Positions 9,975 to 21,035 are shown, counted from the stretch's first letter. The stretch: DNA of 64,000 nucleotides from Leuconostocaceae bacterium ESL0723 (GCA_029392055.1 CP113928.1:122501-186500); one strand, 5' to 3'. The notes: generated by a model not told the origin, from the sequence alone. Program-made: numbers and translations.

Positions 9975-12086
9975 ATGGCAAAGCGTGAATACCCGCTTGA
10001 CCGTACTCGTAATATTGGTATCATGGCCCACATCGATGCCGGTAAGACGACCACTACGGAACGTATCTTGTACTATACCGGTAAGATCCACAAGCTTGGT
10101 GAAACCCACGATGGGGCTTCCCAAATGGATTTCATGGATCAGGAAAAGGAACGTGGAATCACGATTCAGTCAGCCGCTACGACTGCGGTTTGGCGTGGAT
10201 TCTTCGACCAGTACGAGAACGCTCCTTACCGTGTTAACATCATCGATACCCCAGGTCACGTGGACTTTACCATTGAAGTTGAGCGTGCCTTGCGTGTCTT
10301 GGATGGTGCCGTAGCTGTCTTGGATGGTGCCGCTGGGGTTGAGCCCCAAACCGAAACGGTTTGGCACCAGGCCACTACTTATAACGTTCCCCGGATTGTC
10401 TTTGTTAACAAGATGGATAAGCTGGGTGCGGACTTTGAAATGTCAGTTAACTCAATTCACGACCGTCTGCAGGTTAACGCCGAAGCCATCCAGTGGCCAA
10501 TCGGTGCTGAAGATGATTTCGAAGCCGTGATTGACCTGGTTGGCCAGAAGGCTTACTACCCAACTGATGAACTTGGTTCAAAGTGGGAACCACGTGAAAT
10601 TCCTGACGATTACAAGGAAATCGTTAAGACTAAGCGCGAAACTTTGATTGAAGCGGTTGCTGATGTTGATGATGACTTGATGGAAATGTACTTGGATGGC
10701 CAAGACATCTCAATCGATGATTTGAAGGCTGCTATTCGTCGCGCAACTTTGAACTTGGAATTCTACCCTGTTCTGGCTGGTTCAGCCTATAAGGATAAGG
10801 GTGTCCAGATGATGTTGGATGCCGTGGTTGATTACCTGCCAAGTCCTTTGGAAGTGCGTCCTTACGTGGCCACTGATCCAAACACTGGTGAAGAAGTTGA
10901 CCTGGTTGCCGATGACTCAAAGCCATTCGCAGCTCTGGCCTTCAAGATTATGACCGATCCCTTCGTTGGTCGTTTGACCTTCATGCGGGTTTATACCGGA
11001 ACTTTGAAGTCTGGTTCATACGTGCAAAACACTTCATCTGACCACCGTGAGCGTGTTGGTCGTTTGCTGCAAATGCACGCCACTTCCCGGACTGAAATCG
11101 AAGAGGTCTTCTCTGGTGATATCGCCGCTGCCATCGGTTTGAAGAACACCACTACCGGTGATTCTTTGACGGATGTTGACCACCCATTGATTCTGGAATC
11201 AATGGAATTCCCAGAGCCTGTGATCGAATTGGCCATCGAGCCTAAGACTAAGGCCGACCAGGATAAGCTGGCTAACGCCTTGCAGAAGCTGGCCGAAGAA
11301 GATCCTTCATTCCGTGCCACGACTAACCCTGAAACTGGTGATACTTTGATTGCCGGAATGGGTGAGTTGCAGTTGGATATCATGGTTGATCGTATGCGCC
11401 GTGAATTCAACGTTGAAGCAACGGTTGGTGCCCCACAGGTTGCCTACCGTGAAGCCTTTACCAAGGACGTTAAGGCCCGTGGATTCTTCAAGCGCCAGTC
11501 TGGTGGTAAGGGACAGTATGGTGATGTTTGGATCGAATTCGCCCCTAACGATGAAGGTGAAGGATTCGAATTCGAAGATGCCATCGTCGGTGGTGTTGTT
11601 CCTCGTGAATACATCCCATCAGTTGAAGCTGGTTTGAAGGAAGCTATGCAAGCTGGTCCATTGGCCGGCTTCCCATTGGTTGACTTGAAGGCCAAGTTGT
11701 ACGACGGTTCTTACCACGATGTCGATTCTTCTGAAGCTGCCTTTAAGATTGCCGCTTCATTGGCTTTGAAGGAAGCTTCAAAGACTGCCGGTGCCGTTAT
11801 TCTGGAACCAATCATGGCTGTTGACATTGTTGTACCTGAAGAAAACCTGGGTGATGTGATGGGACACGTCTCAGCTCGCCGTGGTTTGATTGAAGGTCAG
11901 GAAAACCGGGGACCTGTTTTGGCTGTTAAGGCTAAGGTGCCTTTGTCAGAGATGTTCGGTTATGCAACGACTTTGCGTTCTGCAACCCAGGGTCGTGGTA
12001 CTTTCCAGATGGTCTTTGACCACTATGAAGCCGTTCCTAAGAACGTGCAAGAAGAAATCATCAAGGCCGAAGGTAAAGAAGGCTAA
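9975..12086 (+). CDS. fusA: Elongation factor G
   Basis: Translational GTPase that drives ribosomal translocation and, with RRF, ribosome recycling. At 703 residues it has the G1 motif [15 protein letters not shown] (residues 19-33), G2 [12 protein letters not shown]3 DTPGHVDF and G4 NKMDK, followed by domains II-V. It is the third gene of the str cluster, behind a possible attenuator. The tuf gene, often next, is not here: an unrelated membrane protein gene follows after a strong terminator. Confidence 0.98.
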   Translation: MAKREYPLDRTRNIGIMAHIDAGKTTTTERILYYTGKIHKLGETHDGASQMDFMDQEKERGITIQSAATTAVWRGFFDQYENAPYRVNIIDTPGHVDFTIEVERALRVLDGAVAVLDGAAGVEPQTETVWHQATTYNVPRIVFVNKMDKLGADFEMSVNSIHDRLQVNAEAIQWPIGAEDDFEAVIDLVGQKAYYPTDELGSKWEPREIPDDYKEIVKTKRETLIEAVADVDDDLMEMYLDGQDISIDDLKAAIRRATLNLEFYPVLAGSAYKDKGVQMMLDAVVDYLPSPLEVRPYVATDPNTGEEVDLVADDSKPFAALAFKIMTDPFVGRLTFMRVYTGTLKSGSYVQNTSSDHRERVGRLLQMHATSRTEIEEVFSGDIAAAIGLKNTTTGDSLTDVDHPLILESMEFPEPVIELAIEPKTKADQDKLANALQKLAEEDPSFRATTNPETGDTLIAGMGELQLDIMVDRMRREFNVEATVGAPQVAYREAFTKDVKARGFFKRQSGGKGQYGDVWIEFAPNDEGEGFEFEDAIVGGVVPREYIPSVEAGLKEAMQAGPLAGFPLVDLKAKLYDGSYHDVDSSEAAFKIAASLALKEASKTAGAVILEPIMAVDIVVPEENLGDVMGHVSARRGLIEGQENRGPVLAVKAKVPLSEMFGYATTLRSATQGRGTFQMVFDHYEAVPKNVQEEIIKAEGKEG

Positions 12087-12097
12087 GATTTCTAGCA

Positions 12098-12128
12098 GAA
12101 AAGCGCTATCGCAGATAGCGCTTTTTTT
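12098..12128 (+). terminator. Terminator after fusA
   Basis: AGCGCTATC, loop GCA, GATAGCGCT, then seven T: a perfect 9-pair stem with a strong T-run. Confidence 0.9.
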
Positions 12129-12173
12129 GTTACCCTGTAATTAACTTATAAGCGGAAAAGAGATGAACAATAT

Positions 12174-12698
12174 ATGTATCGAATGGATGCTGATACCTTA
12201 AAGTTAAGTCGGCGCGGGTTAGTTGTTTTACTGGCCCTGTTTGCTTTTAGCTTTTTGGATTACTCTTTAATCCAACACCAAGCCCATCTTACCTTCTACC
12301 ATATTTTCTCAGGTTCGGGCTACAGCGAGAGTGTGAAGGAGGTCTTGGCGACAACAATGGCCTTGCTTAGCATCGGTATCGGTTACTGGATTGGCGGGGC
12401 CTGGATTGCTGCCATGCCGACGGTTTTTAAGCCCAATATTAAATTGTCGACATTAACTAGTTGGCTCTGGGTCTTAATCGGAAACGTCCCTAAGGCCTGC
12501 TATGGCCTGTTAGTTTTTCTGGCACCCCACACCTTGATTAATTCGAGTTGGCTCAAACTTGGTTTTGGTTTGATTATCGCCGGCGCAAGTATTTGGCCCC
12601 TCTGGCATTTTAAGGTCTTTCAAAAACGGGGCGGTTTCCTGTGGACGGCCGCCATTTTACTGGTTTACGTTGTACAGGCTTCCTGGGATAGTTATTAG
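12174..12698 (+). CDS. Uncharacterised membrane protein, about four to five helices
   Basis: A 174-residue protein with hydrophobic segments near residues 14-32, 58-82, 96-118, 127-145 and 153-170, separated by short loops. The first loop contains an aromatic/histidine-rich stretch (LIQHQAHLTFYHIF). I recognise no family. It is flanked by terminators on both sides, so it is a single-gene unit and not part of the potABCD transcript. Two ATGs (12174 and 12183) are possible starts; a GAGATGA element slightly favours the first. Confidence 0.7.
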   Translation: MYRMDADTLKLSRRGLVVLLALFAFSFLDYSLIQHQAHLTFYHIFSGSGYSESVKEVLATTMALLSIGIGYWIGGAWIAAMPTVFKPNIKLSTLTSWLWVLIGNVPKACYGLLVFLAPHTLINSSWLKLGFGLIIAGASIWPLWHFKVFQKRGGFLWTAAILLVYVVQASWDSY

Positions 12699-12729
12699 AA
12701 AGGAATCGGCCTAGGCTGATTCCTTTTTG
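12698..12729 (+). terminator. Terminator before potA
   Basis: AAAGGAATCGGCC, loop TA, GGCTGATTCCTTTTT: a stem of about 11 pairs with one mismatch and a T-run. Confidence 0.8.
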
Positions 12730-12805
12730 CCTGCCATTAAATTCTGTTCCTGAGACATGGTTTTAGTGTAAAATTAATGCACTTGTGAATTTTGAGGATG
12801 AGAAT

Positions 12806-13918
12806 GTGACAGAGACTAAGACACCTATCATTGCCTTTGACCAGGTGGACCTTTCTTTTGGGGATACCCAGGTCCTAAAGGATATTGATTTTCAGATTGA
12901 GGTCGGTAAGTTTTACACCCTGCTGGGCCCTTCGGGATCTGGGAAATCAACGATTTTAAAGCTAATTTCCGGGCAGCTGGAACCAACTAGCGGCGACGTT
13001 TTATTTGAGGGACAGGTGATGAATGACTGGCCAGCCGAGAAACGGCCGGTCAACACCGTCTTTCAAAACTATGCCCTCTTTCCTAATATGAATGTCTTTG
13101 ACAACGTGGCCTTTGGTCCCCGGTTAAAGCACCTTAGTGCGGCGGCAACCAAGGCCAAGGTGGCCGATATGCTCCATTTGGTGAAGTTGGATGATTACTC
13201 TGACCGGGAAATCAATGAGCTTTCCGGTGGACAGCAGCAACGAGTGGCCATTGCCCGGGCCCTGGCCAACGACCCGGAGGTCTTGCTCTTAGATGAACCC
13301 TTGTCCGCCCTGGATTACAAACTCCGCAAGGACATGCAGGGCGAACTGCGCCATATTCAAAAGGAATTGGGTATCACCTTTATCTTTGTGACCCATGACC
13401 AGGAGGAGGCCCTGGCCATGTCGGATTGGATCTTTGTCATGAATGATGGCATTATCCAGCAAAATGGGACGCCAGAAGACATCTATGATGAACCAATCAA
13501 CCACTTTGTCGCGAACTTTATCGGTGAGAGTAACATTGTGCCCGGAATCATGAAGGAAGATTACCTGGCCCACTTTGTCGGTAAGGACTTTGAAAACGTG
13601 GATGCTGGCATGCGTCCTAATGAACGGGTGGAAGTGGTTTTGCGGCCTGAAGACCTGGACTTGACTAATGTTGAGGATGGCAAGTTAGTGGTAACCATCC
13701 TGGAACAATCTTTCCGGGGGGACTACTACGAAGTCCAGGCCGTTGATGATGACGGGAACTACTGGCAGGTCCAAACGACCAATTCCAGTCCGGTCGGTGA
13801 ACGGGTGGGGTTGACCTTTGACCCAGAGGACATCCACATTATGCGTTTCAACGAGTCTGAAGACGACTTCGATGCCCGGCTGGAACAGTATGAAGACGAG
13901 AAACCAGATGAAAACTAG
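12806..13918 (+). CDS. potA: Spermidine/putrescine ABC importer, ATP-binding protein
   Basis: ATPase that powers polyamine uptake with PotB, PotC and PotD. It has Walker [10 protein letters not shown], the signature [15 protein letters not shown], Walker [13 protein letters not shown] and the switch histidine in [10 protein letters not shown]-terminal TOBE-type regulatory domain follows from about residue 235. I chose the GTG at 12806 (VTETKTPI) because GAGGATG lies at the right distance. A GTG at 12785 would add seven residues but has no ribosome-binding site. It overlaps potB by 11 bases. Confidence 0.93.
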   Translation: MTETKTPIIAFDQVDLSFGDTQVLKDIDFQIEVGKFYTLLGPSGSGKSTILKLISGQLEPTSGDVLFEGQVMNDWPAEKRPVNTVFQNYALFPNMNVFDNVAFGPRLKHLSAAATKAKVADMLHLVKLDDYSDREINELSGGQQQRVAIARALANDPEVLLLDEPLSALDYKLRKDMQGELRHIQKELGITFIFVTHDQEEALAMSDWIFVMNDGIIQQNGTPEDIYDEPINHFVANFIGESNIVPGIMKEDYLAHFVGKDFENVDAGMRPNERVEVVLRPEDLDLTNVEDGKLVVTILEQSFRGDYYEVQAVDDDGNYWQVQTTNSSPVGERVGLTFDPEDIHIMRFNESEDDFDARLEQYEDEKPDEN

Positions 13919-14708
13919 AATTTCGTGGACCTACCTAATCTTTTACGGCGGTTGGCTCCTCTTATTTGTGATTGCCCCGCTCCTGCTCTTGCTATGGCAG
14001 TCGCTAAATACCGGTAGTGGCCACCTGTCCTTGGACAACTACGGCCAGTTCTTTACTAGTGGCCTCTATTTAACGATGGCCTTTAACTCGGTTTGGTATG
14101 CCTTTTTGATTACCTTGGTGACCTTGCTGATTAGCTACCCAACGGCCTACTTTATTAGTCAGTTAAAGCATCAGCAGTTCTGGCTGCTCTTAGTCATCCT
14201 GCCCACCTGGATTAATCTCTTGCTAAAGACCTACGCCTTTATTGGCCTGCTATCCCACAACGGGGTGGTGAACAGTCTGATGGCTGGGCTGGGTCTGGGT
14301 AGTCACCAGTTGCTCTTTACGAATTGGAGCTTCATGTTAGTGGCGGCTTACATTGAGATTCCCTTTATGATTTTGCCAATTTTCAATGCCCTGACTGAAA
14401 TTGACCCGCTCTTGTCCCGGGCGAGTCAAGATTTGGGCGCTAGCAAGTGGCAGACTTGGCGTAAGGTGACCCTGCCCCTGTCCATGCCCGGGGTTAAGGC
14501 CGGCATCCAGGCCGTCTTTATCCCCAGCCTGTCACTCTTCATGGTTACCCGCCTGATTGGTGGTAACCGGGTGATTACCCTGGGAACGGCCATCGAAGAG
14601 CATTTCCTAGTAACCCAGAACTGGGGACTGGGATCAACGATTGGCATGATCTTGATTTTTGCCATGGTGATTGCCATGATTTTGACCCGTGATCGGCGTA
14701 AGTCTTAA
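13908..14708 (+). CDS. potB: Spermidine/putrescine ABC importer, permease PotB
   Basis: One of two membrane subunits of the polyamine channel. The 266 residues contain six hydrophobic helices and the EAA loop ([20 protein letters not shown]) that docks onto PotA. The start ATG at 13908 overlaps the end of potA, consistent with translational coupling. Longer upstream extensions would lie inside potA. Confidence 0.92.
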   Translation: MKTRISWTYLIFYGGWLLLFVIAPLLLLLWQSLNTGSGHLSLDNYGQFFTSGLYLTMAFNSVWYAFLITLVTLLISYPTAYFISQLKHQQFWLLLVILPTWINLLLKTYAFIGLLSHNGVVNSLMAGLGLGSHQLLFTNWSFMLVAAYIEIPFMILPIFNALTEIDPLLSRASQDLGASKWQTWRKVTLPLSMPGVKAGIQAVFIPSLSLFMVTRLIGGNRVITLGTAIEEHFLVTQNWGLGSTIGMILIFAMVIAMILTRDRRKS

Positions 14709-14722
14709 GAGGGGAGGTAACG

Positions 14723-15538
14723 ATGTCTCAATTTAAATGGTCCCACCTCTATCTCTGGGTGGTTTTTGCCCTCCTGTATTTGCCGATTGGCTTTCTAATC
14801 GTTTACTCCTTTAATAGTGGGGATGTGATGCAGGGCTGGCAGGGCTTTTCCTGGTCACACTACCAGGAGCTGCTGGGGGATGCCCACCTGTTAGAAATTG
14901 TCCTGGACACTCTGGTCCTGGCGCTCTTGTCCTCGACCCTGGCGACCGCGATTGGTACCATGGGCGCGCTGTGGATTGATCGCCAACCCCGGGAGCTGAC
15001 CAAAAACTTCCTCCTGTCCTTGAATAATATCCTGCTGGTTTCGCCAGATGTCATCATTGGCGCTTCCTTTTTGATCCTCTTTACGGCCCTTGGCTTTTCG
15101 CTGGGCTTTGTCTCAGTCCTGCTGGCCCACATTGCCTTTAGTATTCCAATTGTGGTGCTGATGGTTCTACCGAGACTGCGGGAAATGAACCAGAGCCTGA
15201 TTGCGGCTGCCCGAGATTTGGGTGCTAACAGTTGGCAGGTTCTGTCGCAGATTGTCCTACCGGTTATTTTTCCCGGTATTTTGGCCGGCTTCTTCATGGC
15301 CTTTACCTATTCCCTGGATGATTTTGCCGTGACCTTCTTTGTGACTGGCAATGGCTTTACCACCTTGTCAGTTGAAATATATTCCCGGGCCCGTCAAGGG
15401 GTTAGTCTGGAAATTAACGCCCTGTCAACGATGATGTTCCTGGTTTCCCTTCTGCTGGTTCTGTGCTACTACCTGATTGCCCTGCGACCTAAAAAGCCAG
15501 CGGCTGCCCGGCGGCGTCGACAGGAGGCAAATTCATGA
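14723..15538 (+). CDS. potC: Spermidine/putrescine ABC importer, permease PotC
   Basis: Second membrane subunit of the importer: 271 residues, six helices, EAA loop at AARDLGANSWQVLSQIVLPV. GGGGAGG precedes the ATG. Its stop overlaps the potD start (ATGA), so the two are translationally coupled. The C terminus is very basic (KKPAAARRRRQE), which fits a cytoplasmic tail. Confidence 0.93.
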   Translation: MSQFKWSHLYLWVVFALLYLPIGFLIVYSFNSGDVMQGWQGFSWSHYQELLGDAHLLEIVLDTLVLALLSSTLATAIGTMGALWIDRQPRELTKNFLLSLNNILLVSPDVIIGASFLILFTALGFSLGFVSVLLAHIAFSIPIVVLMVLPRLREMNQSLIAAARDLGANSWQVLSQIVLPVIFPGILAGFFMAFTYSLDDFAVTFFVTGNGFTTLSVEIYSRARQGVSLEINALSTMMFLVSLLLVLCYYLIALRPKKPAAARRRRQEANS

Positions 15539-16614
15539 GAAAAATTTTATGGAGCTGCCTGGCGATTGCCCTGGCGATTCTGGGCCTCTTAGGTTTAAAA
15601 ACATACATTGATTATCAGAGCGGCGACCATGTCAGTGGTGATAAGGTTTTAAACTTCTATAACTGGGGTGATTACATTGACCCGGACCTGTTGACCAAGT
15701 TCACTAAGGAAACTGGTTATCAGGTGAGTTATAAGACCTTTGATTCCAACGAGGCCATGTATACCAAGATTAAGCAGGGTGGTACTTCCTATGATTTGAC
15801 GGTGCCCTCGGATTACACGGTTCAAAAGATGGCCCAGGAAGGTTTATTGGAACCCTTGGACCACAAACGTCTGACCGGTCTTGGCAATTATGACCGCCAG
15901 TTTATGAACCTGAGCTTTGACCGGGGCAACCGCTATTCGGTCCCTTATTTTTGGGGGACCCTGGGTATCCTGTATAATAGCAAGAAATACAGTGCTCAGG
16001 ATGTGGCTCACTGGGATGATCTCTGGCAGCCAAAGTTCAAACAGCAACTGATGCTGGTCGATTCCGCCCGGGACGTGCTCGGCTTTACCCTGATTTCTCA
16101 AGGTAAGTCGGTCAATGACCAGTCAGATGCTGACCTGGCTGCCGCCCAAGGTAAGCTGACCTCTCTGATGCCAAACGTTAAGGCCATTGTGGCTGACGAA
16201 CTTAAAATGTACATGGCCCAGGGCGAGGCCAACGTGGGCGTGACCTATTCTGGCGAAGCCGCCCAGGCCATGCAAAACAATCCCGACCTGCGCTACCTAG
16301 TGCCCAGTGAGGGTTCTAATGAATGGTTTGATAATTTAGTCATTCCTAAGAATGCCAAGCACAAGGATGCGGCCTACGCCTTCATTAACTTTATGAGTAA
16401 GCCGGAAAACGCAGCGCAGAACGCCAAGTACATTGGCTATGCCACGCCAAATAAGAAGGCTTACGATTTGTTGCCGGCGGCGACCCGTAATGACCAGGCC
16501 TTCTATCCTAAGCAAGCCACACTGGACCGGCTCCAAGTTTATGACAGTTTTAACCAAACTTGGACTGAAAAATATAACGACGCCTTTTTGGCCTTTAAGA
16601 TGAGTCGGCCTTAA
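15535..16614 (+). CDS. potD: Spermidine/putrescine-binding protein PotD
   Basis: Extracellular substrate-binding subunit of the polyamine importer (periplasmic-binding-protein class D). The 359 residues begin with a hydrophobic N-terminal segment (about 5-22). The binding domain then starts at KVLNFYNWGDYIDPDLL, a typical PotD opening. There is no lipobox cysteine after the hydrophobic segment, so it is probably held by an uncleaved N-terminal helix. It is the last gene of potABCD and is followed by a terminator. Confidence 0.93.
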   Translation: MRKILWSCLAIALAILGLLGLKTYIDYQSGDHVSGDKVLNFYNWGDYIDPDLLTKFTKETGYQVSYKTFDSNEAMYTKIKQGGTSYDLTVPSDYTVQKMAQEGLLEPLDHKRLTGLGNYDRQFMNLSFDRGNRYSVPYFWGTLGILYNSKKYSAQDVAHWDDLWQPKFKQQLMLVDSARDVLGFTLISQGKSVNDQSDADLAAAQGKLTSLMPNVKAIVADELKMYMAQGEANVGVTYSGEAAQAMQNNPDLRYLVPSEGSNEWFDNLVIPKNAKHKDAAYAFINFMSKPENAAQNAKYIGYATPNKKAYDLLPAATRNDQAFYPKQATLDRLQVYDSFNQTWTEKYNDAFLAFKMSRP

Positions 16615-16630
16615 TGGCCCAAATAACCTG

Positions 16631-16659
16631 TAAAAACCCTTGTATACCAAGGGTTTTTC
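16631..16659 (+). terminator. Terminator after potD
   Basis: AAAAACCCTTG, loop TATAC, CAAGGGTTTTT: a perfect stem with a T-run. Confidence 0.9.
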
Positions 16660-16662
16660 TGT

Positions 16663-16853
16663 TAATATATTCAAGTACGCCTTTCGGGCCCCTATGTCAT
16701 AAGGGGCTCAAAAGACTGGTGTATCAAGGTTTAGCGATGATGATCAAGGTTGCGACACGCGCGGCCGCGTTGCCATGGGCGCGCAAACACGAACAGTGTT
16801 GTCGGTTTTTGATTGGAGTTAGCTGATTTATAAAATCAACGAGGAGGAACAAA
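16663..16853 (+). promoter_or_regulatory. Leader of the S10 ribosomal operon
   Basis: The 190 bases before rpsJ hold two structured elements. One is a GCCCCTAT/ATAAGGGGC hairpin at 16689-16708. The other is a GC-rich self-complementary stretch (GCGCGGCCGC, then GGGCGCGC) around 16757-16785. It resembles in position the leaders by which L4 represses S10 operons, but no known consensus can be confirmed by eye. I see no convincing sigma-A promoter; a TTAATATATT stretch directly after the potD terminator is a candidate -10. Confidence 0.45.
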
Positions 16854-17162
16854 ATGGCACAAAAGAAAATCCGTATCCGCTTGAAGGCATACGAACACCG
16901 CATTTTAGACCAATCAGCAGATAAGATTGTTGAGACGGCTAAGCGTACTGGTGCAGAAATCGCCGGTCCAATTCCTTTGCCTACTGAGCGCACACTTTAC
17001 ACGGTGTTGAGCTCACCACACAAGTATAAGGATGCCCGTGAACAGTTCGAAATGCGGACGCACAAGCGTTTGATCGATATTGTGGAACCTACTGACAAGA
17101 CAGTTGACGCCCTGCGTAAGCTGGAATTGCCATCGGGTGTTGCAATCGAAATCAAGCTCTAA
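16854..17162 (+). CDS. rpsJ: 30S ribosomal protein S10
   Basis: Head protein of the small subunit; S10 (NusE) also joins NusB in transcription antitermination. The 102 residues include [17 protein letters not shown] and the conserved [24 protein letters not shown] precedes the ATG. It is the first gene of the S10-spc-alpha cluster. Confidence 0.98.
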   Translation: MAQKKIRIRLKAYEHRILDQSADKIVETAKRTGAEIAGPIPLPTERTLYTVLSSPHKYKDAREQFEMRTHKRLIDIVEPTDKTVDALRKLELPSGVAIEIKL

Positions 17163-17218
17163 TATAAGTAATTTGATTAAACGTTGCCTAGCAACGAAAA
17201 AATTAAGGAGAAATAGTC

Positions 17219-17905
17219 ATGACTAAAGGTATCTTAGGCCGCAAAGTCGGTATGACTCAGGTTTTCACAGAATCTGGTGAGTTGATTGCCGTGACTGCAG
17301 TTGAAGCTACGCCCAACGTCGTTTTGCAAGTAAAGAATGCAGAAACTGACGGATACAGCGCTCTCCAACTCGGTTACCAAGACAAGCGCGCCGTTTTGTC
17401 AAACAAACCTGAACAAGGCCACGCTGAAAAAGCGAACACGGCCCCTAAGCGCTACATTCGTGAAGTCCGTGATGCGGAAGGCGAGTATAACGTGGGGGAC
17501 AAGATTGGGGTTGACACTTTCCAAGCCGGAGAATATGTCGACGTCACTGGAACGACTAAGGGACATGGTTTCCAAGGTGCAATTAAGAAGCTTGGCCAGT
17601 CTCGTGGTCCTATGACCCACGGTTCTCGTTACCACCGTCGCCCAGGTTCAATGGGTGCCATCATTAACCGGGTATTCCCCGGTAAGCTCCTGCCAGGACG
17701 TATGGGTAACAACAAGCGCACGATGCAAAACATTGCCATCGTCCACGTTGATCCCGAAAACAACATCTTGTTGCTCAAGGGTAATGTCCCTGGTGCCAAC
17801 AAGTCACTTTTGACCATTAAGTCAACCGTTAAGGTTAACGCTAAGCACCCTGAAATCAAGATGGCTGGTACGCAAGCACCTGCTGCTGATTCAGAAGAAG
17901 CTTAA
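17219..17905 (+). CDS. rplC: 50S ribosomal protein L3
   Basis: Early-assembly large-subunit protein near the peptidyl transferase centre. The 228 residues are slightly long because of an Ala/Glu-rich tail ([11 protein letters not shown]). Its hallmark is the basic central loop [26 protein letters not shown] precedes the ATG. Confidence 0.98.
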   Translation: MTKGILGRKVGMTQVFTESGELIAVTAVEATPNVVLQVKNAETDGYSALQLGYQDKRAVLSNKPEQGHAEKANTAPKRYIREVRDAEGEYNVGDKIGVDTFQAGEYVDVTGTTKGHGFQGAIKKLGQSRGPMTHGSRYHRRPGSMGAIINRVFPGKLLPGRMGNNKRTMQNIAIVHVDPENNILLLKGNVPGANKSLLTIKSTVKVNAKHPEIKMAGTQAPAADSEEA

Positions 17906-17932
17906 GCCTAATAGAAAGGAGAACAATCAATC

Positions 17933-18556
17933 ATGACTAAAGTTGCTGTATTAAAGCAAGATGGTAGCAAGGCTGCTGATTTGGACTTAAACGATGCAGT
18001 CTTTGCCATCGAACCCAACAACGCCGTGATTACTGATGCGGTTTTGATGCAACGTGCTTCAATGCGTCAGGGAACTCACGCAGTCAAGAACCGCTCAGCG
18101 GTTTCTGGTGGTGGTAAGAAGCCTTGGAAGCAAAAGGGTACTGGTCGTGCCCGTCAGGGTTCAATCCGTTCACCACAGTGGCGTGGCGGTGGAATTGTCT
18201 TCGGACCAACTCCACGTTCATACGCTTACCGTATCAACCGCAAGGCCTACCAGTTGGCTTTGCGTTCAGCCCTTTCACAAAAGGTTGCTGACGGTAATTT
18301 GGTAGTGGTCGATGCCTTGTCATTTGACCAGCCAAAGACCCAGGAATTCCAAAAGGTTCTGGGTAACCTTTCAATCGATTCAAAGGCCTTGGTTATCTTG
18401 GATGAAGCTAACGAAAACGCAGCCCGCTCTGCTCGTAACTTAGCTAATGTCCAGGTAACGGATGCCAAGGGTGTTAATGTCTTAGATGTTGTGAACGCCG
18501 ACAAGCTGGTGGTTGTTCAATCAGCAATCGAAGAAATCCAAGGAGGTCTAGCCTAA
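17933..18556 (+). CDS. rplD: 50S ribosomal protein L4
   Basis: Lines the peptide exit tunnel; in many bacteria it represses its own operon through the leader RNA. The 207 residues have the extended loop [20 protein letters not shown]. The stop codon overlaps the rplW start (TAATG), so the two are coupled. Confidence 0.97.
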   Translation: MTKVAVLKQDGSKAADLDLNDAVFAIEPNNAVITDAVLMQRASMRQGTHAVKNRSAVSGGGKKPWKQKGTGRARQGSIRSPQWRGGGIVFGPTPRSYAYRINRKAYQLALRSALSQKVADGNLVVVDALSFDQPKTQEFQKVLGNLSIDSKALVILDEANENAARSARNLANVQVTDAKGVNVLDVVNADKLVVVQSAIEEIQGGLA

Positions 18557-18843
18557 TGGATGCACACGATATCATTCGTCGCCCAATCATCACCGAAGCA
18601 ACCATGGCGCAAACTGAAAACAAGCGTTATGTCTTCGAAGTTGATACTCGGGCCACTAAACCTGAAATTAAGAAAGCCTTGGAACAAATCTTTGATGTGA
18701 AGATTGCCGGTCTAAACACTGCCAATGTTCGCGGTAAGAAGAAGCGCCAAGGTCGTTACGTCGGCTACACTCGTAAGTTGAAGAAGGCCACGGTAACACT
18801 TGCAGCTGACTCGAAAGATATTGAAATCTTTAACGAGGGTTAA
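18556..18843 (+). CDS. rplW: 50S ribosomal protein L23
   Basis: Sits at the tunnel exit and is the dock for trigger factor and SRP. The 95 residues carry the typical [12 protein letters not shown] start and the basic loop [12 protein letters not shown]. It overlaps rplD by one base. Confidence 0.97.
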   Translation: MDAHDIIRRPIITEATMAQTENKRYVFEVDTRATKPEIKKALEQIFDVKIAGLNTANVRGKKKRQGRYVGYTRKLKKATVTLAADSKDIEIFNEG

Positions 18844-18866
18844 TTCTAATATAGGAGGAAAAGACA

Positions 18867-19703
18867 TTGGCTATCAAGAAGTACAAGCCAACAAGTAACG
18901 GTCGTCGTAACATGACTACTTCTGATTTCTCAGAAATCACTAAGTCAACGCCCGAAAAGAGCTTGTTGGCCAAGAAGTCAAAGACGGGTGCCCGTAACTC
19001 GTCTGGTCGCACGACTGTTCGCCACCACGGTGGTGGGCACAAGCAGGCTTACCGTATTATTGACTTTAAGCGTATTAAGGACAATAAGACGGCCACGGTT
19101 AAGGCAATCGAATACGATCCTAACCGTAGCGCTAACATCGCCTTGCTAACTTATGAAGATGGTATTAAGACTTATATCTTGGCGCCTAAGGGCCTGACGG
19201 TCGGCACGGTTGTGCAGTCCGGACCCGAAGCCGACATCAAGGTTGGTAATGCTTTGCCATTGAGCGCTATCCCTGAAGGTACTTTGATTCACAACATCGA
19301 ATTGAAGCCTGGTAAGGGTGGACAGCTGGCTCGTTCAGCTGGTGCTTCAGCCCAGATTTTGGGACGTGATGGTAAGTACACCATCGTCCGTTTGACTTCT
19401 GGTGAAGTTCGTTTGGTGCTTTCAACTAACCGGGCAACCATCGGTGAAGTTGGTAACGCTGAGCACTCATTGATTAACTGGGGTAAGGCTGGTCGTAACC
19501 GTTGGCGTGGAAAGCGCCCACACGTTCGTGGATCAGTTATGAACCCTAACGATCACCCCCACGGTGGAGGTGAAGGTAAGGCACCTGTTGGTTTGCCAAG
19601 TCCTTTGTCACCATGGGGTAAGAAGACTGTTGGTAAGAAGACTCGCGATAACAAGAAGAACTCAACTAAGTTCATCATTCGTGGTCGTAAGAAGAGTAAG
19701 TAA
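18867..19703 (+). CDS. rplB: 50S ribosomal protein L2 (TTG start)
   Basis: Highly conserved protein of the subunit interface near the peptidyl transferase centre. The 278 residues ([16 protein letters not shown] start, [19 protein letters not shown] conserved loop) have the normal length. The only start that fits the family and the AGGAGG site is TTG at 18867, a rare choice for a very highly expressed gene. Confidence 0.96.
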   Translation: MAIKKYKPTSNGRRNMTTSDFSEITKSTPEKSLLAKKSKTGARNSSGRTTVRHHGGGHKQAYRIIDFKRIKDNKTATVKAIEYDPNRSANIALLTYEDGIKTYILAPKGLTVGTVVQSGPEADIKVGNALPLSAIPEGTLIHNIELKPGKGGQLARSAGASAQILGRDGKYTIVRLTSGEVRLVLSTNRATIGEVGNAEHSLINWGKAGRNRWRGKRPHVRGSVMNPNDHPHGGGEGKAPVGLPSPLSPWGKKTVGKKTRDNKKNSTKFIIRGRKKSK

Positions 19704-19720
19704 GGGAAAGGAGACAAATA

Positions 19721-19996
19721 ATGGCTCGTAGTTTGAAAAAGGGACCATTTGCGGACCCAAGCTTGCTTAAGAAGATTGCTGCTCAAGCAGATTCTGAAAA
19801 GAAGTCAGTGATCAAGACTTGGTCACGTCGGTCAACAATTTTCCCAAGTTTTATTGGCTTTACTATCGCCGTCTATGACGGACGCAAGCACGTTCCCGTT
19901 TATGTTCAAGAAGATATGGTTGGACACAAGCTGGGTGAATTCGTACCAACTCGCACGTTCAAGGGACACAAGAACGACGACAAGAAGACTAAGTAA
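19721..19996 (+). CDS. rpsS: 30S ribosomal protein S19
   Basis: Small-subunit head protein that contacts S13 and the A-site finger. The 91 residues have the standard [18 protein letters not shown] start and [15 protein letters not shown]. It lies 17 bases after rplB with a strong ribosome-binding site. Confidence 0.98.
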   Translation: MARSLKKGPFADPSLLKKIAAQADSEKKSVIKTWSRRSTIFPSFIGFTIAVYDGRKHVPVYVQEDMVGHKLGEFVPTRTFKGHKNDDKKTK

Positions 19997-20010
19997 GGAG
20001 GAAACGATAA

Positions 20011-20367
20011 ATGGCTGAACAAGTTACATCAGCTCGCGCAACGGCCAAGATCGTCCGGGTGGCACCCCGTAAGGCCCGCCTGGTTCTTGATACTATCCGG
20101 CGCAAGAATGTTAACGAAGCATACGCAATTTTGAAGTTCCTACCTAATACTTCGACTGAAGATATTTACAAGGTTTTGAACTCAGCAGTTGCCAATGCTG
20201 AAAATAACTTTTCATTAGACCGTGAAGATTTAGTTGTTAAGGAAGCCTTTGCTAACGAAGGACCAACGCTTAAGCGTTTCCGTCCCCGTGCCAAGGGTTC
20301 TGCTTCACGTATCAACAAGCGCACCAGCCACATCACCATCGTGGTTGCTGAGAAGGAGGCAAAGTAA
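20011..20367 (+). CDS. rplV: 50S ribosomal protein L22
   Basis: Tunnel-wall protein; its beta-hairpin is where erythromycin-resistance mutations occur. The 118 residues include [15 protein letters not shown] and the hairpin [19 protein letters not shown]. It overlaps the rpsC start by one base (TAATG). Confidence 0.98.
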   Translation: MAEQVTSARATAKIVRVAPRKARLVLDTIRRKNVNEAYAILKFLPNTSTEDIYKVLNSAVANAENNFSLDREDLVVKEAFANEGPTLKRFRPRAKGSASRINKRTSHITIVVAEKEAK

Positions 20368-21035
20368 TGGGTCAAAAGATTAACCCTACTGGATTCCGAG
20401 TTGGCGTTATTCGCGACTGGGATGCAAAGTGGTTCGCTGATAAGGCTGACTTTTCTAAGCAACTTTTAGAAGACTTGCGGATTCGTAAGTTCATTGCCAA
20501 GAACTTGGCCGATGCCTCAGTAGACCGCGTTGAAATTGAGCGTAGTACCAAGTCTCGGATTGACATTGTCATCCACACTGCTAAGCCAGGAATGGTGATT
20601 GGTAAGGGTGGTTCCGAGGTTGAGAAGCTGCGGACTCAGTTGGCTAAGCTGACTGACAAGGACCAAAAGGGTCGTCCAAAGCGCGTCTTTATCAACATCG
20701 TTGAAATTAAGAAGCCTGACCTTTCTGCCCACCTAGTTGGTGAGCAAGTGGTCGGCGATTTGGAACGCCGGATTGCCTTCCGTCGTGCTATGCGTGGTGC
20801 TATCCAGCGCTCACGCCGTGCCGGCGCTAAGGGTATCAAGATTATGGTATCTGGCCGTTTGAACGGGGCCGACATTGCCCGGATCGAACAGTACACTGAA
20901 GGTACGGTTCCTTTGCACACACTGCGGGCCGACATCGATTATTCATGGGATGAAGCCAAGACTGCCTATGGTAACTTGGGTATCAAAACTTGGATCTACC
21001 GCGGTGATGTGTTGCCAAAGAAGAAAAACAAGTAA
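20367..21035 (+). CDS. rpsC: 30S ribosomal protein S3
   Basis: Part of the mRNA entry channel and helicase activity of the 30S subunit. The 222 residues start with [18 protein letters not shown]. The KH domain GxxG loop is at [14 protein letters not shown]. It is coupled to rplV by a one-base overlap. Confidence 0.98.
   Translation: MGQKINPTGFRVGVIRDWDAKWFADKADFSKQLLEDLRIRKFIAKNLADASVDRVEIERSTKSRIDIVIHTAKPGMVIGKGGSEVEKLRTQLAKLTDKDQKGRPKRVFINIVEIKKPDLSAHLVGEQVVGDLERRIAFRRAMRGAIQRSRRAGAKGIKIMVSGRLNGADIARIEQYTEGTVPLHTLRADIDYSWDEAKTAYGNLGIKTWIYRGDVLPKKKNK

Noticed and set aside
12785-12805. An upstream GTG start for potA giving a leaderless mRNA from TAAAAT at 12769-12774
   Set aside because: The downstream GTG at 12806 has a proper GAGG site at eight bases, so an ordinary start is simpler.
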